Positions 43,106-52,433 of a DNA stretch of 64,000 bases are shown one piece after another. Origin of the DNA: Pseudomonadota bacterium (lineage in GTDB: Bacteria > Pseudomonadota > Alphaproteobacteria > Micavibrionales > Micavibrionaceae); the NCBI GenBank assembly GCA_029558635.1, contig JAKQEE010000052.1, forward strand, positions 392,860-456,859. Reading direction: 5' to 3'. The translations under genes and the position numbers were made by a program. How positions within the stretch are numbered: the stretch's first letter is position 1; the number at the start of each line of letters is the position of its first letter. The notes beneath the pieces are model-generated. The model had not been told where the DNA came from and made no database searches. It worked only from the letters and a program-made list of their open reading frames with translations.

Positions 43106-44419
43106 ATGCTTGCTGATCAAGACCGCATTTTTACCAATATTTATGGCTGGGAGCCTTATTCCCTCGACTATGCCCGCAAGCGCGGCGACTGGGACGGGAC
43201 CAAGGATATTCTGGCCAAGGGGCGGGACTGGATCATCGACGAGATGAAGAAATCCGGCCTTCGCGGGCGCGGCGGGGCCGGTTTCCCGACAGGGATGAAA
43301 TGGTCGTTTATGCCGAAAGAGTCTGACGGGCGGCCCCATTATCTGGTTATCAATGCCGACGAATCGGAGCCCGGAACCTGTAAAGACCGCGATATTTTGC
43401 GTCACGAACCCCATAAGTTGATTGAAGGGGCTTTGGTTGCGGGCTTCGCTATGGGGGCGCACCGTGCCTATATTTATATGCGCGGCGAGTTTTACAATGA
43501 AGGATCGACGATCAACAAAGCGATCAAGGAAGCTTATGATGCAGGTTTGCTTGGCAAAAATGCTTGCGGGTCAGGATGGGATTTTGATGTTATTCTTCAT
43601 CGCGGGGCGGGTGCTTATATTTGCGGGGAAGAAACGGCACTGATCGAAAGTATCGAGGGTAAGCGCGGCATGCCGCGGAACAAGCCGCCTTTTCCGGCGG
43701 GAGCGGGGCTTTATTCCTGCCCGACAACCGTTAATAATGTCGAAACGATTGCGGTCGCGCCGACGATTTTGCGTCGCGGTGGGGCATGGTTTGCCGGAAT
43801 CGGCAAGGACGAGAAAAACACCGGAACCAAGCTGTTCTGTATTTCCGGTCACGTCAATAATCCATGCAATGTCGAGGAAGAGATGGGCATTCCTTTGAAG
43901 GAGCTTATCGAAAAACATGCGGGCGGCATACGTGGCGGATGGGACAATCTGTTGGCCATTATCCCTGGCGGATCGTCTACTCCGCTGTTGCCGAAGCATA
44001 TTTGCGATACGGTGACGATGGATTTTGATTCGCTCAGAGCAGTTCAGTCGGGCCTCGGGACGGCGGGAGTCATTGTTATGGACAAAAGCACAGATATTGT
44101 CGGGGCGATTGCGCGGCTCAGCCACTTTTATATGCATGAAAGCTGCGGCCAGTGTACGCCGTGCCGCGAAGGGACGGGCTGGCTTTACCGTATTATGCAC
44201 CGTATGGCCATCGGGAATGCCACTATCGACGAGATCGACATGTTGCTCGAACTTACCAAGGAAATCGAGGGGCATACGATTTGTGCCCTTGGCGATGCGG
44301 CGGCTTGGCCAATTCAGGGGCTAATGCGACATTTCCGTCCCGAGGTGGAAAAGCGTATAATGGAATATAGGGAGGCTGCGCCAAGGGAGAGCGAAGGGGT
44401 TCTTCACGCTGCAGAGTGA
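43106..44419 (+). CDS. nuoF: NADH-quinone oxidoreductase subunit F
   Basis: 437 residues from the ATG at 43106, GGAGA upstream; an ATG at 43067 would add 13 residues without a site. NuoF binds NADH and FMN and holds cluster N3. [18 protein letters not shown] is the FMN/NADH motif, [14 protein letters not shown] follows, and [20 protein letters not shown] is a further hallmark. Cluster N3 ligands are in [15 protein letters not shown] and [14 protein letters not shown]. As the antisense symporter precedes it, it needs a separate promoter in the 132-bp gap. Confidence 0.97.
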   Translation: MLADQDRIFTNIYGWEPYSLDYARKRGDWDGTKDILAKGRDWIIDEMKKSGLRGRGGAGFPTGMKWSFMPKESDGRPHYLVINADESEPGTCKDRDILRHEPHKLIEGALVAGFAMGAHRAYIYMRGEFYNEGSTINKAIKEAYDAGLLGKNACGSGWDFDVILHRGAGAYICGEETALIESIEGKRGMPRNKPPFPAGAGLYSCPTTVNNVETIAVAPTILRRGGAWFAGIGKDEKNTGTKLFCISGHVNNPCNVEEEMGIPLKELIEKHAGGIRGGWDNLLAIIPGGSSTPLLPKHICDTVTMDFDSLRAVQSGLGTAGVIVMDKSTDIVGAIARLSHFYMHESCGQCTPCREGTGWLYRIMHRMAIGNATIDEIDMLLELTKEIEGHTICALGDAAAWPIQGLMRHFRPEVEKRIMEYREAAPRESEGVLHAAE

Positions 44420-44423
44420 AAGT

Positions 44424-44876
44424 ATGAGTTTAAAATCGCATTCTATCTTTTTGATTCTAATTACTTTTCTTTCCTCTCTTGCTCCTATGGCCCACGCTCA
44501 GGAGCGGCTGACCAATGACAACAGGGAGACGGCCCAAGAGATGGGGGCCATGTATGGGCAATATCTCTTTAACTCCTATTGCCTGAAGTCTTACTCCATG
44601 TATATGGCTGACGATAGTCATGTTCAGCCCTCTGCTTCCAATCCGGAAGCTGCCAAGAAACTGACCGATGGCTGTGCCTGTATGACCAAGGTTATGAGCG
44701 AGAATGTGTCCTCTAACAGCATGATTATGTATGTCATGACCATGGAAGGAAGCTCGCCGATGGAGGCGAAGAGTCCTGCCGAAGTTGAGGCGTATTTCCG
44801 AAGAAACGATCTGGGCAAAATCGGGGATATGGCCGACGACGAACAGCTTCGAAAAAAATGTGGGTTCTTACGGTAA
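44424..44876 (+). CDS. Secreted Cys-containing protein between nuoF and nuoG
   Basis: 150 residues with a clear signal peptide: MSLKSHSIFLILITFLSSLA followed by PMAHAQ, cleaved after AHA. The mature part is helical, with Cys in FNSYCLKSYS, DGCACMTKVMSENV and KKCGFLR, which could make two disulfides, and is Met-rich. I do not recognise the family. It begins 4 bp after the nuoF stop, so it is in the nuo transcript and may be a lineage-specific periplasmic protein. An assembly role is only a guess from position. Confidence 0.75.
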   Translation: MSLKSHSIFLILITFLSSLAPMAHAQERLTNDNRETAQEMGAMYGQYLFNSYCLKSYSMYMADDSHVQPSASNPEAAKKLTDGCACMTKVMSENVSSNSMIMYVMTMEGSSPMEAKSPAEVEAYFRRNDLGKIGDMADDEQLRKKCGFLR

Positions 44877-44965
44877 CTTGGGCTAATTGGCCATTTTCTC
44901 TGAAGTCTCAATATGCTACGACTCCTCTGATCTGAGATAGTCACTCTCTCTTTGGACCTTTTGTC

Positions 44966-47029
44966 ATGCCGAAATTGAAAATTAATAATACCGAAATTGA
45001 AGTTCCAGCCGGAACGTCGATCCTTCAAGCTGCCGAGATGCTGGGATATGAAGTTCCGCGTTTTTGCTATCACGACCGGTTGAGTGTTCCCGCCAATTGT
45101 CGGATGTGTCTGGTCGAGGTTAAGGGTGCACCGAAGCCTGTAGCGTCCTGCGCTATGGCGTGTGGCGAGAATATGGAAGTCATGACCGAGTCGGCGATGG
45201 TGACCAAAGCCCGTCATGGCGTCATGGAAATGATGCTTATCAATCATCCGCTGGATTGTCCGATTTGTGATCAGGGTGGAGAGTGCGATTTACAAGATCA
45301 GGCGTTCGGGTACGGGTTTGATCGGTCGCGTTACCATGAGGACAAGCGCGCGAAGGCTGATTCCGATGTCGGGCCGTTGGTTAAAACTGTGATGACACGG
45401 TGTATCCAATGCACACGTTGTGTTCGTTTTTCCGAAGAGATTGCCGGTGTGTCAGCTTTCGGTTTGATGAACCGTGGTGAAGATGCCGAGATCAGTACTT
45501 TTATCGAGAAGGCCGTCGATTCCGAATTGTCCGGCAACCTTGTCGATGTGTGTCCGGTCGGGGCTTTGACGTCAAAACCTTATGCTTTTACCGCGCGTCC
45601 CTGGGAGCTGCGCAAGACGCCGTCAATTGACGTGCATGATGCGGTGGGCAGCAATATCCGCATTGATGCGCGCGGCAACGAAGTGATGCGTATCTTGCCG
45701 CGTATCAATGAAGATGTGAATGAGGAATGGCTCGCCGATAAATCGCGTTCGGCTATTGACGGGTTGAAAAAGGCGCGTCTCGATCGTCCTTATGTTCGCG
45801 ATGTGGTTTCGGGTCGGCTACGTCCTTCAACATGGGATGAAGCATTGACCATGGCTGCGCAGAAATTGTCGGAAGCTTATCCGACCCGTGTCGCCGCGAT
45901 GGTCGGTGCATTGTGCGAGGCTGAGTCGATGGTGGCACTCAAGGATTTGATGCTGTCGCTCAATGTTAAAAATATGGATTGCCGGACGGACGGGACGTTG
46001 TTCGATACGGCGAAGCGGTGCGGCTATGTGATGAACACTACGATTGCGGGGCTTGAACAGGCTGATGCAATTTTGCTGGTCGCGACCAATCCGCGCCACG
46101 AGGCGCCGCTGGTCAATGCGCGTATCCGCAAGAACTGGCTGAAAAACCGCGTCAAGGTCGGCGTTATCGGCGAGGCAAAGGACCTGACTTATCCGTATGC
46201 CCATATCGGCACGGGACCTGAGGCACTTAATTCCAAACATGCGTTTTTTGATGTGCTGAAGGGCGCCAAAAATCCGGTGATTATCGTCGGGCAGGGTGCG
46301 TTCTTGCGTCCCGACGGTGAAGCTGTTCATGCGGCTTTGTATGAATTTGCAACGCGAATGGGCGTCGTGAAAGAAGGTTGGAGCGGGTTCAATGTCTTGC
46401 AAACCAATGCATCCCGTGTGGGTGCGCTTGATATTGGGTTCCTGCCGCAAGGAGACGGGTTGAATGCCTATGGCATCCTGACGGCTTCGCAAAAAGGCGA
46501 GTTGGATGTTCTTTATTTGCTCGGCGTTGACGAATTCGATGTCGGTGCGTCAATCGGCAACAATACGTTTGTGATTTATCAGGGGCATCATGGCGATCAG
46601 GGTGCTGCGCGGGCCGATATCGTTTTGCCGGGTGCGGCCTATACCGAAAAAGACGGGCTCTATGTGAATACCGAAGGGCGCGTGCAGATGGCCAAGCGCG
46701 CTGTGTCGCCGCTTGGTGAGGCGCGCGAGGATTGGAAGATTATTCGCGCCTTATCCGAGAAAATGGGCAAGACTTTGCCATACGACGCAATCTATCAACT
46801 GCGCGCGCGGCTGGCGAACGAGTTTCCGCAGTTTGGAAAAATCGGCGAGGTTGTTTCGTCGGAGTGGAGCGCGTTTGGTGTTGCGGGGGATGTCAAAAAC
46901 CATCCGTTCCATTCGCCGATTGACAATTACTACATGACCAATTCGATTTCGCGGTTGTCGCCGACGATGGCGGAATGCACCAAACGTTTTGTAACGGTGG
47001 CCCAGCCTTTGGCTGCGGCAGCGGAGTAG
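44966..47029 (+). CDS. nuoG: NADH-quinone oxidoreductase subunit G
   Basis: 687 residues. NuoG is the large Fe-S subunit of the peripheral arm. The N-terminal ferredoxin domain has PRFCYHDRLSVPANCRMCLV. HPLDCPICDQGGECDLQDQA and RCIQCTRCVRFSEEIAG bind further clusters, and NLVDVCPVGALTSKP binds N5/N4. The rest is a molybdopterin-oxidoreductase-like domain without molybdenum, of ordinary length for alphaproteobacteria. The terminal segment SRLSPTMAECTKR is intact. It follows the secreted protein gene by 89 bp, in which I see no clear terminator. Confidence 0.97.
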   Translation: MPKLKINNTEIEVPAGTSILQAAEMLGYEVPRFCYHDRLSVPANCRMCLVEVKGAPKPVASCAMACGENMEVMTESAMVTKARHGVMEMMLINHPLDCPICDQGGECDLQDQAFGYGFDRSRYHEDKRAKADSDVGPLVKTVMTRCIQCTRCVRFSEEIAGVSAFGLMNRGEDAEISTFIEKAVDSELSGNLVDVCPVGALTSKPYAFTARPWELRKTPSIDVHDAVGSNIRIDARGNEVMRILPRINEDVNEEWLADKSRSAIDGLKKARLDRPYVRDVVSGRLRPSTWDEALTMAAQKLSEAYPTRVAAMVGALCEAESMVALKDLMLSLNVKNMDCRTDGTLFDTAKRCGYVMNTTIAGLEQADAILLVATNPRHEAPLVNARIRKNWLKNRVKVGVIGEAKDLTYPYAHIGTGPEALNSKHAFFDVLKGAKNPVIIVGQGAFLRPDGEAVHAALYEFATRMGVVKEGWSGFNVLQTNASRVGALDIGFLPQGDGLNAYGILTASQKGELDVLYLLGVDEFDVGASIGNNTFVIYQGHHGDQGAARADIVLPGAAYTEKDGLYVNTEGRVQMAKRAVSPLGEAREDWKIIRALSEKMGKTLPYDAIYQLRARLANEFPQFGKIGEVVSSEWSAFGVAGDVKNHPFHSPIDNYYMTNSISRLSPTMAECTKRFVTVAQPLAAAAE

Positions 47030-47038
47030 GGACCAGAA

Positions 47039-48061
47039 ATGTTAGAGCAATTGATTGGTTTGAGTGATAATTTCGGCGTGCAGGCGGCTACGGTGATTGG
47101 CGCCTCTTTGGTATTTGCCGTTATCATTATGGTGTTTGTTGCTTTTGTGACCTATGCCGAACGGAAAGTTTTGGGCGCGATGCAGCGTCGTCAAGGGCCG
47201 ATGACCGTCGGGCCGTTCGGATTGCTTCAGCCCTTTGCGGATGCATTCAAGCTCCTTTCGAAAGAAACGATTGTGCCGACGCAGGCCAACCGTCCGGTAT
47301 TCTTTTTGGCACCGATGTTGATCCTTATTCTTGCGTTGTTGGCGTGGTCGGTTATTCCGGTCGGGGCGCAGTTGGTTCTGGCCGATATCAATGTCGGTGT
47401 TTTATTCTTGCTCGCGGTTTCTTCGATGGGTGTGTATGGCGTGATTATGGCGGGGTGGGCATCCAACTCGAAATACGCGTTTCTCGGCGGGCTGCGGTCG
47501 GCATCGCAGATGGTGTCGTATGAAGTGTCGATGGGATTGGTGATTGTCACCGTTATTCTTTGTACGGGTTCGATGAATTTGTCCGAGATCGTTGTGGCTG
47601 ATCGTCCGTTGTGGATGCAGGCCTTGCTGTTTCCGATGCTGATTATCTTCCTGATTTCCATTCTGGCTGAAACCAACCGCGCGCCATTCGATTTGCCGGA
47701 AGGTGAGTCGGAGCTTTCAGGAGGGTTTATGGTCGAATATGCGTCGGGGACGTTCGTGTTGTTCTTCCTCGGTGAATACATGAATATGGTGTTGATGAGC
47801 GGGATAACAACCGTTCTGTTCCTCGGCGGGTGGTTGCCGCCGTTTGGCATCGAGGCTTTGGCGTTTGTTCCCGGGCCGGTGTGGTTTGTGCTCAAGGTTT
47901 GTGCCGTGCTGTTCTTCTTTTTCTGGACGCGGGCGACGTTCCCCCGTTACCGCTATGACCAGTTGATGCGTTTGGGCTGGAAAGTGTTCTTGCCGTTTTC
48001 GATGGTGTGGCTGGTGGTTGTCGCCGGTGCTCTGGTTGTGCTCGACGCTGTACCCAATTAA
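47039..48061 (+). CDS. nuoH: NADH-quinone oxidoreductase subunit H
   Basis: 340 residues, eight transmembrane helices. NuoH forms the entry to the quinone channel. [20 protein letters not shown] is the family signature near the start, followed by [20 protein letters not shown] and [20 protein letters not shown] with the conserved acidic residues. Ends [20 protein letters not shown]. Normal length; 9 bp from nuoG and 12 bp from nuoI. Confidence 0.97.
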   Translation: MLEQLIGLSDNFGVQAATVIGASLVFAVIIMVFVAFVTYAERKVLGAMQRRQGPMTVGPFGLLQPFADAFKLLSKETIVPTQANRPVFFLAPMLILILALLAWSVIPVGAQLVLADINVGVLFLLAVSSMGVYGVIMAGWASNSKYAFLGGLRSASQMVSYEVSMGLVIVTVILCTGSMNLSEIVVADRPLWMQALLFPMLIIFLISILAETNRAPFDLPEGESELSGGFMVEYASGTFVLFFLGEYMNMVLMSGITTVLFLGGWLPPFGIEALAFVPGPVWFVLKVCAVLFFFFWTRATFPRYRYDQLMRLGWKVFLPFSMVWLVVVAGALVVLDAVPN

Positions 48062-48073
48062 GAGGATTTTGAT

Positions 48074-48562
48074 ATGTCGGCTTTAAAAATCGCCCAATCT
48101 TTTCTGTTGATCGAAATTGTCAAGGGCATGGCCTTGACTTTGAAGTATATGTTTTTTGTCCCCAGGGTGACGATCAACTATCCCAACGAGAAGGGGCCTT
48201 TGTCTCCGCGGTTCCGTGGTGAGCATGCCTTGCGCCGATACCCGAACGGGGAAGAGCGTTGTATTGCTTGTAAATTGTGCGAAGCGGTTTGTCCGGCACT
48301 GGCGATTACGATTGAGGCCGAGCCACGTCCGGATGGATCCCGCCGGACTACGCGATATGATATTGATATGACCAAATGTATATATTGCGGTCTGTGTCAG
48401 GAGGCTTGTCCGGTCGATGCGATTGTCGAGGGGCCGAATTTCGAGTATGCGACCGAAACGCGTGACGAGCTTTTCTATAACAAGCGGCGTCTTTTGGAAA
48501 ATGGAGACCGCTGGGAAGCGCAGATCGCGCGCAATATGGTTGCTAACGCTCCATACAGGTAG
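48074..48562 (+). CDS. nuoI: NADH-quinone oxidoreductase subunit I
   Basis: 162 residues, with two [4Fe-4S] clusters (N6a and N6b). The ligands are in [16 protein letters not shown] and [16 protein letters not shown], each CxxCxxCxxxCP. [20 protein letters not shown] before them is typical. Standard alphaproteobacterial length. The CheZ-like gene follows after 104 bp, so the operon may be broken here. No strong terminator is visible in that gap. Confidence 0.97.
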   Translation: MSALKIAQSFLLIEIVKGMALTLKYMFFVPRVTINYPNEKGPLSPRFRGEHALRRYPNGEERCIACKLCEAVCPALAITIEAEPRPDGSRRTTRYDIDMTKCIYCGLCQEACPVDAIVEGPNFEYATETRDELFYNKRRLLENGDRWEAQIARNMVANAPYR

Positions 48563-48666
48563 ATGTACTCCTTTTGCCCATTTGATTTTTTGCGTCTTTT
48601 AGTAAATTCTTTATTCTTTGATTAACTACTCGGTTGTATAGTGGTAGCTGCACTTTGGGGTTTTCA

Positions 48667-49308
48667 GTGGACAAGTCAAACGTATCAGTCATGCCTAATT
48701 CTTCTAACGATGAACGGACCCTTGAGACAGTGATGTTGATGGTCGGGACTATGAAAGAACAGCTTGATACTTTCGAGCGGTTTGTTCGGAGACGTTTTGA
48801 TGAAGTTTCTATGGAAATTAACGCCACGTCCCAGCAGCTTGATATGGCTGAAGAGGGTTTGGCCGGACGATTTTCAGAAATTTTGAATACTCTTGCCGCT
48901 ATTAACTTCAAGGGTGAGGGGGCGACTGCCGCCAATACCGGGGTTGAGCTTCAGGCTGTTATTCAAACCACTGAGGACGCAGCCACCCAGATTATGGACG
49001 CTGCCGAACGCATTTCCCAGCGGATTGGCGAAGATAAGAGCCTGACCAGCGATCAGGCCCGCCAGAGATTTTTTGAAGAGACCCGAAATGATGTCGAATC
49101 CATTCTTTTGGCTTGTAGTTTCCAGGATTTGACGGGGCAGCGTATCCGTAAAATTGTCGAATCCATCGAGACAATCGAAGACAAGATCAGTACGACCCTC
49201 GATAAACTCGGGATTGAAACGACTCCTGATGCCATGGCTGGCGGTGTTCGTGATTCCACCGAGAATCATGCGACCTCACAGGCGGACATCGACGCCCTTT
49301 TTAGCTGA
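48667..49308 (+). CDS. CheZ-like chemotaxis phosphatase family protein
   Basis: 213 residues from the GTG at 48667; TTG at 48634 or ATG at 48691 are alternatives. The protein is almost wholly helical and acidic. ACSFQDLTGQRIRKIVESIE (residues 149-168) matches the CheZ active site, with Asp154 and Gln158 aligned to the E. coli Asp143 and Gln147 that dephosphorylate CheY-P. The C-terminus SQADIDALFS (204-213) resembles the CheY-P-binding peptides of CheZ and FliM (LSQDEIDALL type), after a linker. So it probably binds a CheY-like protein. It lies between nuoI and nuoJ with no chemotaxis gene nearby. Confidence 0.82.
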   Translation: MDKSNVSVMPNSSNDERTLETVMLMVGTMKEQLDTFERFVRRRFDEVSMEINATSQQLDMAEEGLAGRFSEILNTLAAINFKGEGATAANTGVELQAVIQTTEDAATQIMDAAERISQRIGEDKSLTSDQARQRFFEETRNDVESILLACSFQDLTGQRIRKIVESIETIEDKISTTLDKLGIETTPDAMAGGVRDSTENHATSQADIDALFS

Positions 49309-49420
49309 AATTCTCTAAAGTCGGAAAACTCCTTTTTTTTGTATGTAGGCGCTTGCGCGAAACGGCATAAGGCTTTAAAAATGTGAAGCTTTTTGCAACC
49401 TTCATTGCGAGTCTGTTCCC

Positions 49421-50026
49421 ATGATCGGGGTTATTGCCTTTTACCTTTTTTCTTTTGTTTTGGTCGTCAGTGCGCTGATGGTCGTTGCCGCCAAAAATCC
49501 GGTTTATTCGGTGCTGTTCCTTATTCTCGCGTTTTTCAACGCGGCGGGGCTTTTTGTCCTGTTGGGAGCCGAGTTTATCGCGATGCTGATCGTCATTGTC
49601 TATGTCGGGGCGGTCGCGGTGCTGTTTCTGTTTGTGGTGATGATGCTTGACATCAATTTCAGGGAGTTGCGAAGTGAAGTTATCAGCTTCGCGCCGTTCG
49701 GCCTTCTTCTGGCCGGTGTTTTGCTGGCCGAACTTGTAGTCCTTTATCATTCGTGGCCGATGGCGAGTGTCGCGGTGACGGGAGCGGCGGCAGAGGAAGT
49801 TGATAATACCAAGGCGCTCGGTGCCATTCTTTATACTGACTATATTTTTCCGTTTCAGATGTCAGGGTTGATTTTGCTGGTGGCGATGATCGGGGCGATT
49901 GTTTTGACGTTGCGCCATCGCTCGGGCGTGTTGCGCCAGAAAGTCGGAGATCAGGTGTCCATCAAGGTTTCCGATATTGTCGATATTCAGAAAGTGCCAA
50001 CGGGCGCGGGGGTGGATCATGCTTGA
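49421..50026 (+). CDS. nuoJ: NADH-quinone oxidoreductase subunit J
   Basis: 201 residues, five transmembrane helices, a proton-path subunit of the membrane arm. [20 protein letters not shown] and [20 protein letters not shown] are family motifs, followed by [20 protein letters not shown] with the conserved helix-3 Gly/Tyr. The last 45 residues are cytosolic ([20 protein letters not shown]). It overlaps nuoK by 8 bp. A 112-bp gap separates it from the CheZ-like gene; nothing clear is seen in it. Confidence 0.96.
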   Translation: MIGVIAFYLFSFVLVVSALMVVAAKNPVYSVLFLILAFFNAAGLFVLLGAEFIAMLIVIVYVGAVAVLFLFVVMMLDINFRELRSEVISFAPFGLLLAGVLLAELVVLYHSWPMASVAVTGAAAEEVDNTKALGAILYTDYIFPFQMSGLILLVAMIGAIVLTLRHRSGVLRQKVGDQVSIKVSDIVDIQKVPTGAGVDHA

Positions 50027-50330
50027 GATCGGTCTGTTTCATTATCTGACCCTTGCGGGGTTGTTGTTTACCATCGGCGTGTTCGGGATTTTCCTGAACC
50101 GCAAAAACGTGATCGTGATTTTGATGTCGATTGAGTTGATGTTGCTGTCGGTCAATATCAACTTCGTCGCGTTTTCCTCTTTTATGCATGATCTGGCGGG
50201 GCAGGTGTTTACCATGTTCATTCTGACGGTTGCCGCTGCCGAGGCTGCAATTGGCTTGGCGATCCTCGTGACGTTCTTCCGGAACAAAGGGTCGATTGCC
50301 GTCAAAGATATTTCTTCCCTGAAAGGATAG
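50019..50330 (+). CDS. nuoK: NADH-quinone oxidoreductase subunit K
   Basis: 103 residues from the ATG at 50019, with GGGGTGG just upstream; this gives the usual [16 protein letters not shown] start. Three transmembrane helices. [20 protein letters not shown] carries the conserved Glu in helix 2, and [20 protein letters not shown] the second Glu in helix 3, both used for proton transfer. Overlaps nuoJ by 8 bp and precedes nuoL by 6 bp. Confidence 0.97.
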   Translation: MLEIGLFHYLTLAGLLFTIGVFGIFLNRKNVIVILMSIELMLLSVNINFVAFSSFMHDLAGQVFTMFILTVAAAEAAIGLAILVTFFRNKGSIAVKDISSLKG

Positions 50331-50336
50331 GGCGTG

Positions 50337-52421
50337 ATGTTGGTTCATTATCTGGCTGTGTTTGCGCCCTTGATCGGGTTTTTGGCGGCGGGTCTGTTTG
50401 GGAAGCGTTTCGGCGATTATTTCTCTCAAGTTGTTACCAGCGCCAGCGTCATTCTGGCGGCTATTTTGTCTGTCGAGTTATTCTTTACTGTGGTGATGGG
50501 CCAGAATCCCACGGTTCTTCCGGTGATGGACTGGATTTCTTCCGGGGATTTTCAAGTTTCGTGGGCATTGCGCGTTGACCAACTCAGCGTTGTCATGATG
50601 TGTGTTATCAACATCGTTTCGGCGTGCGTTCATGTCTATTCAATCGGCTATATGGCCCACGATGAATCGAAGTCGCGGTTTATGGCTTATTTGTCACTAT
50701 TTACCTTCGCGATGTTGATGCTGGTGAGTGCCGACAACCTTTTGCAACTTTTCTTCGGCTGGGAGGGCGTTGGTCTGGCGTCTTATCTGCTGATCGGGTT
50801 CTGGTATCACAAGCCATCGGCCAATGCCGCGGCAGTCAAAGCGTTTCTGGTCAACCGTGTCGGGGATATCGGTTTGATCCTTGGCATTCTGGCGATTTTT
50901 GTGATTTTCGGGTCGGTCCGCTTTGATGATATTTTCGCGCATGTGGCGGAAAAAGCCGATATGACCCTTTCTTACGCAGGGTTTGAAGTTCATGCGCTGA
51001 CGTTTGCGTGCTTGCTGCTTTTTATCGGTGCGGTCGGGAAATCGGCTCAGTTGGGTCTTCATACATGGTTGCCCGACGCGATGGAGGGGCCGACGCCTGT
51101 GTCGGCTCTCATCCACGCGGCGACGATGGTGACGGCGGGCGTGTTCTTGTTGGCCCGTTTTTCTCCTGTTTATGAATATGCGCCGGATGCTTTGGCGGTG
51201 GTCTGCGTGGTTGGGGCGCTTACGGCGTTTGTGGCGGCAACCATCGGTATGACGCAATTCGATATCAAGCGCGTGATTGCCTATTCGACGATGTCGCAAC
51301 TTGGCTATATGTTCTTTGCGTTGGGTGTGTCTGCTTATTCGGCGGCGATGTTCCACCTTGTAACCCACGCATTCTTCAAAGCGCTGTTGTTCCTTGGCGC
51401 TGGGTCAGTTATTCACGCGATGTCCGACGAACAGGACATGCGCAAGATGGGCGGTGTCTGGAAGATGATTCCGTTGACCTATATCATGATGTGGATCGGG
51501 TCTTTGGCGTTGGCGGGTGTTCCGTTCTTTGCCGGATATTATTCCAAGGATTTAATTCTCGAATCCGTTTGGGCTTCAGGACATTGGTACGGGCATTTCG
51601 CCTTTTGGGTCGGGATTGCCGCGGCGGTGATGACTGCGTTCTATTCATGGCGTTTGATTATCATGACGTTCCATGGCAAGCCGCGCGCGGATCATCATGT
51701 AATGGACCATGTTCATGAATCTCCGGCGGTGATGATGTTTCCTCTGGTGGTTCTGGCTATCGGGGCGTTGTTCTCGGGAGCCATTTTCTACGGCGGATTT
51801 GCCGGGGTTCCGCATGAAACTGCTTCGCAGCATGTCGGGGTTTCCAAGGAAATCGAGGAAGAAATTGAAGTTGCCACTGAGGATCAACTGGAAACGCCCG
51901 TCCATGAGGAGGCGGTGGCCGATATGGGGGCTATGCCGCTTGACGATAAATCGATTTTCTTTGGCAAGAGTATTTTTGTGAAAGCCGAAAACGATGCTGT
52001 GGCCGCCGCGCATAGCGTCGAGGACTGGGTCAAGCGTTTGCCGATTGCGGCGGGGCTTGTGGGGATTTTCTTGGCATGGTTTGCCTATGTCCGTGTGCCG
52101 AGTTTGCCTGCGACGATGATCTGGACGTTCAAGCCTTTGCATACGCTCTTTTTCCGCAAATGGTTCTTTGACGAGATTTACGACCGTCTTTTTGTTCGTT
52201 CGGCCTTTTCCACGGGTAAAAATCTGTGGGAGGTTGGTGACCAGAAAATCATCGACGGGGTCGGGGCCAACGGTATTGCTTCAACCAGTCGACGGATCGG
52301 TGCGGTGTTGTCTAAGGTTCAAAACGGGTTCGTTTATCAATATGCGTTTTTCATGATCTTCGGTTTGATCGCCTTGGTGTCGTGGATTGCCTATGCAACC
52401 GGAATTATCAGATTCGAGTAA
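50337..52421 (+). CDS. nuoL: NADH-quinone oxidoreductase subunit L
   Basis: 694 residues from the ATG at 50337 (a GTG three bases earlier is equally possible). NuoL is the distal proton-pumping antiporter-like subunit. FFGWEGVGLASYLLIGFW and AVGKSAQLGLHTWLPDAMEG are family motifs with the key Glu and Lys, followed by HAATMVTAGVFLLARFSPVY. Around residues 500-535 there is an acidic, hydrophilic insertion (SKEIEEEIEVATEDQLETPV) before the C-terminal long lateral helix. The segment is longer than usual and probably exposed. Confidence 0.96.
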   Translation: MLVHYLAVFAPLIGFLAAGLFGKRFGDYFSQVVTSASVILAAILSVELFFTVVMGQNPTVLPVMDWISSGDFQVSWALRVDQLSVVMMCVINIVSACVHVYSIGYMAHDESKSRFMAYLSLFTFAMLMLVSADNLLQLFFGWEGVGLASYLLIGFWYHKPSANAAAVKAFLVNRVGDIGLILGILAIFVIFGSVRFDDIFAHVAEKADMTLSYAGFEVHALTFACLLLFIGAVGKSAQLGLHTWLPDAMEGPTPVSALIHAATMVTAGVFLLARFSPVYEYAPDALAVVCVVGALTAFVAATIGMTQFDIKRVIAYSTMSQLGYMFFALGVSAYSAAMFHLVTHAFFKALLFLGAGSVIHAMSDEQDMRKMGGVWKMIPLTYIMMWIGSLALAGVPFFAGYYSKDLILESVWASGHWYGHFAFWVGIAAAVMTAFYSWRLIIMTFHGKPRADHHVMDHVHESPAVMMFPLVVLAIGALFSGAIFYGGFAGVPHETASQHVGVSKEIEEEIEVATEDQLETPVHEEAVADMGAMPLDDKSIFFGKSIFVKAENDAVAAAHSVEDWVKRLPIAAGLVGIFLAWFAYVRVPSLPATMIWTFKPLHTLFFRKWFFDEIYDRLFVRSAFSTGKNLWEVGDQKIIDGVGANGIASTSRRIGAVLSKVQNGFVYQYAFFMIFGLIALVSWIAYATGIIRFE

Positions 52422-52433
52422 GAGATATTTAAT

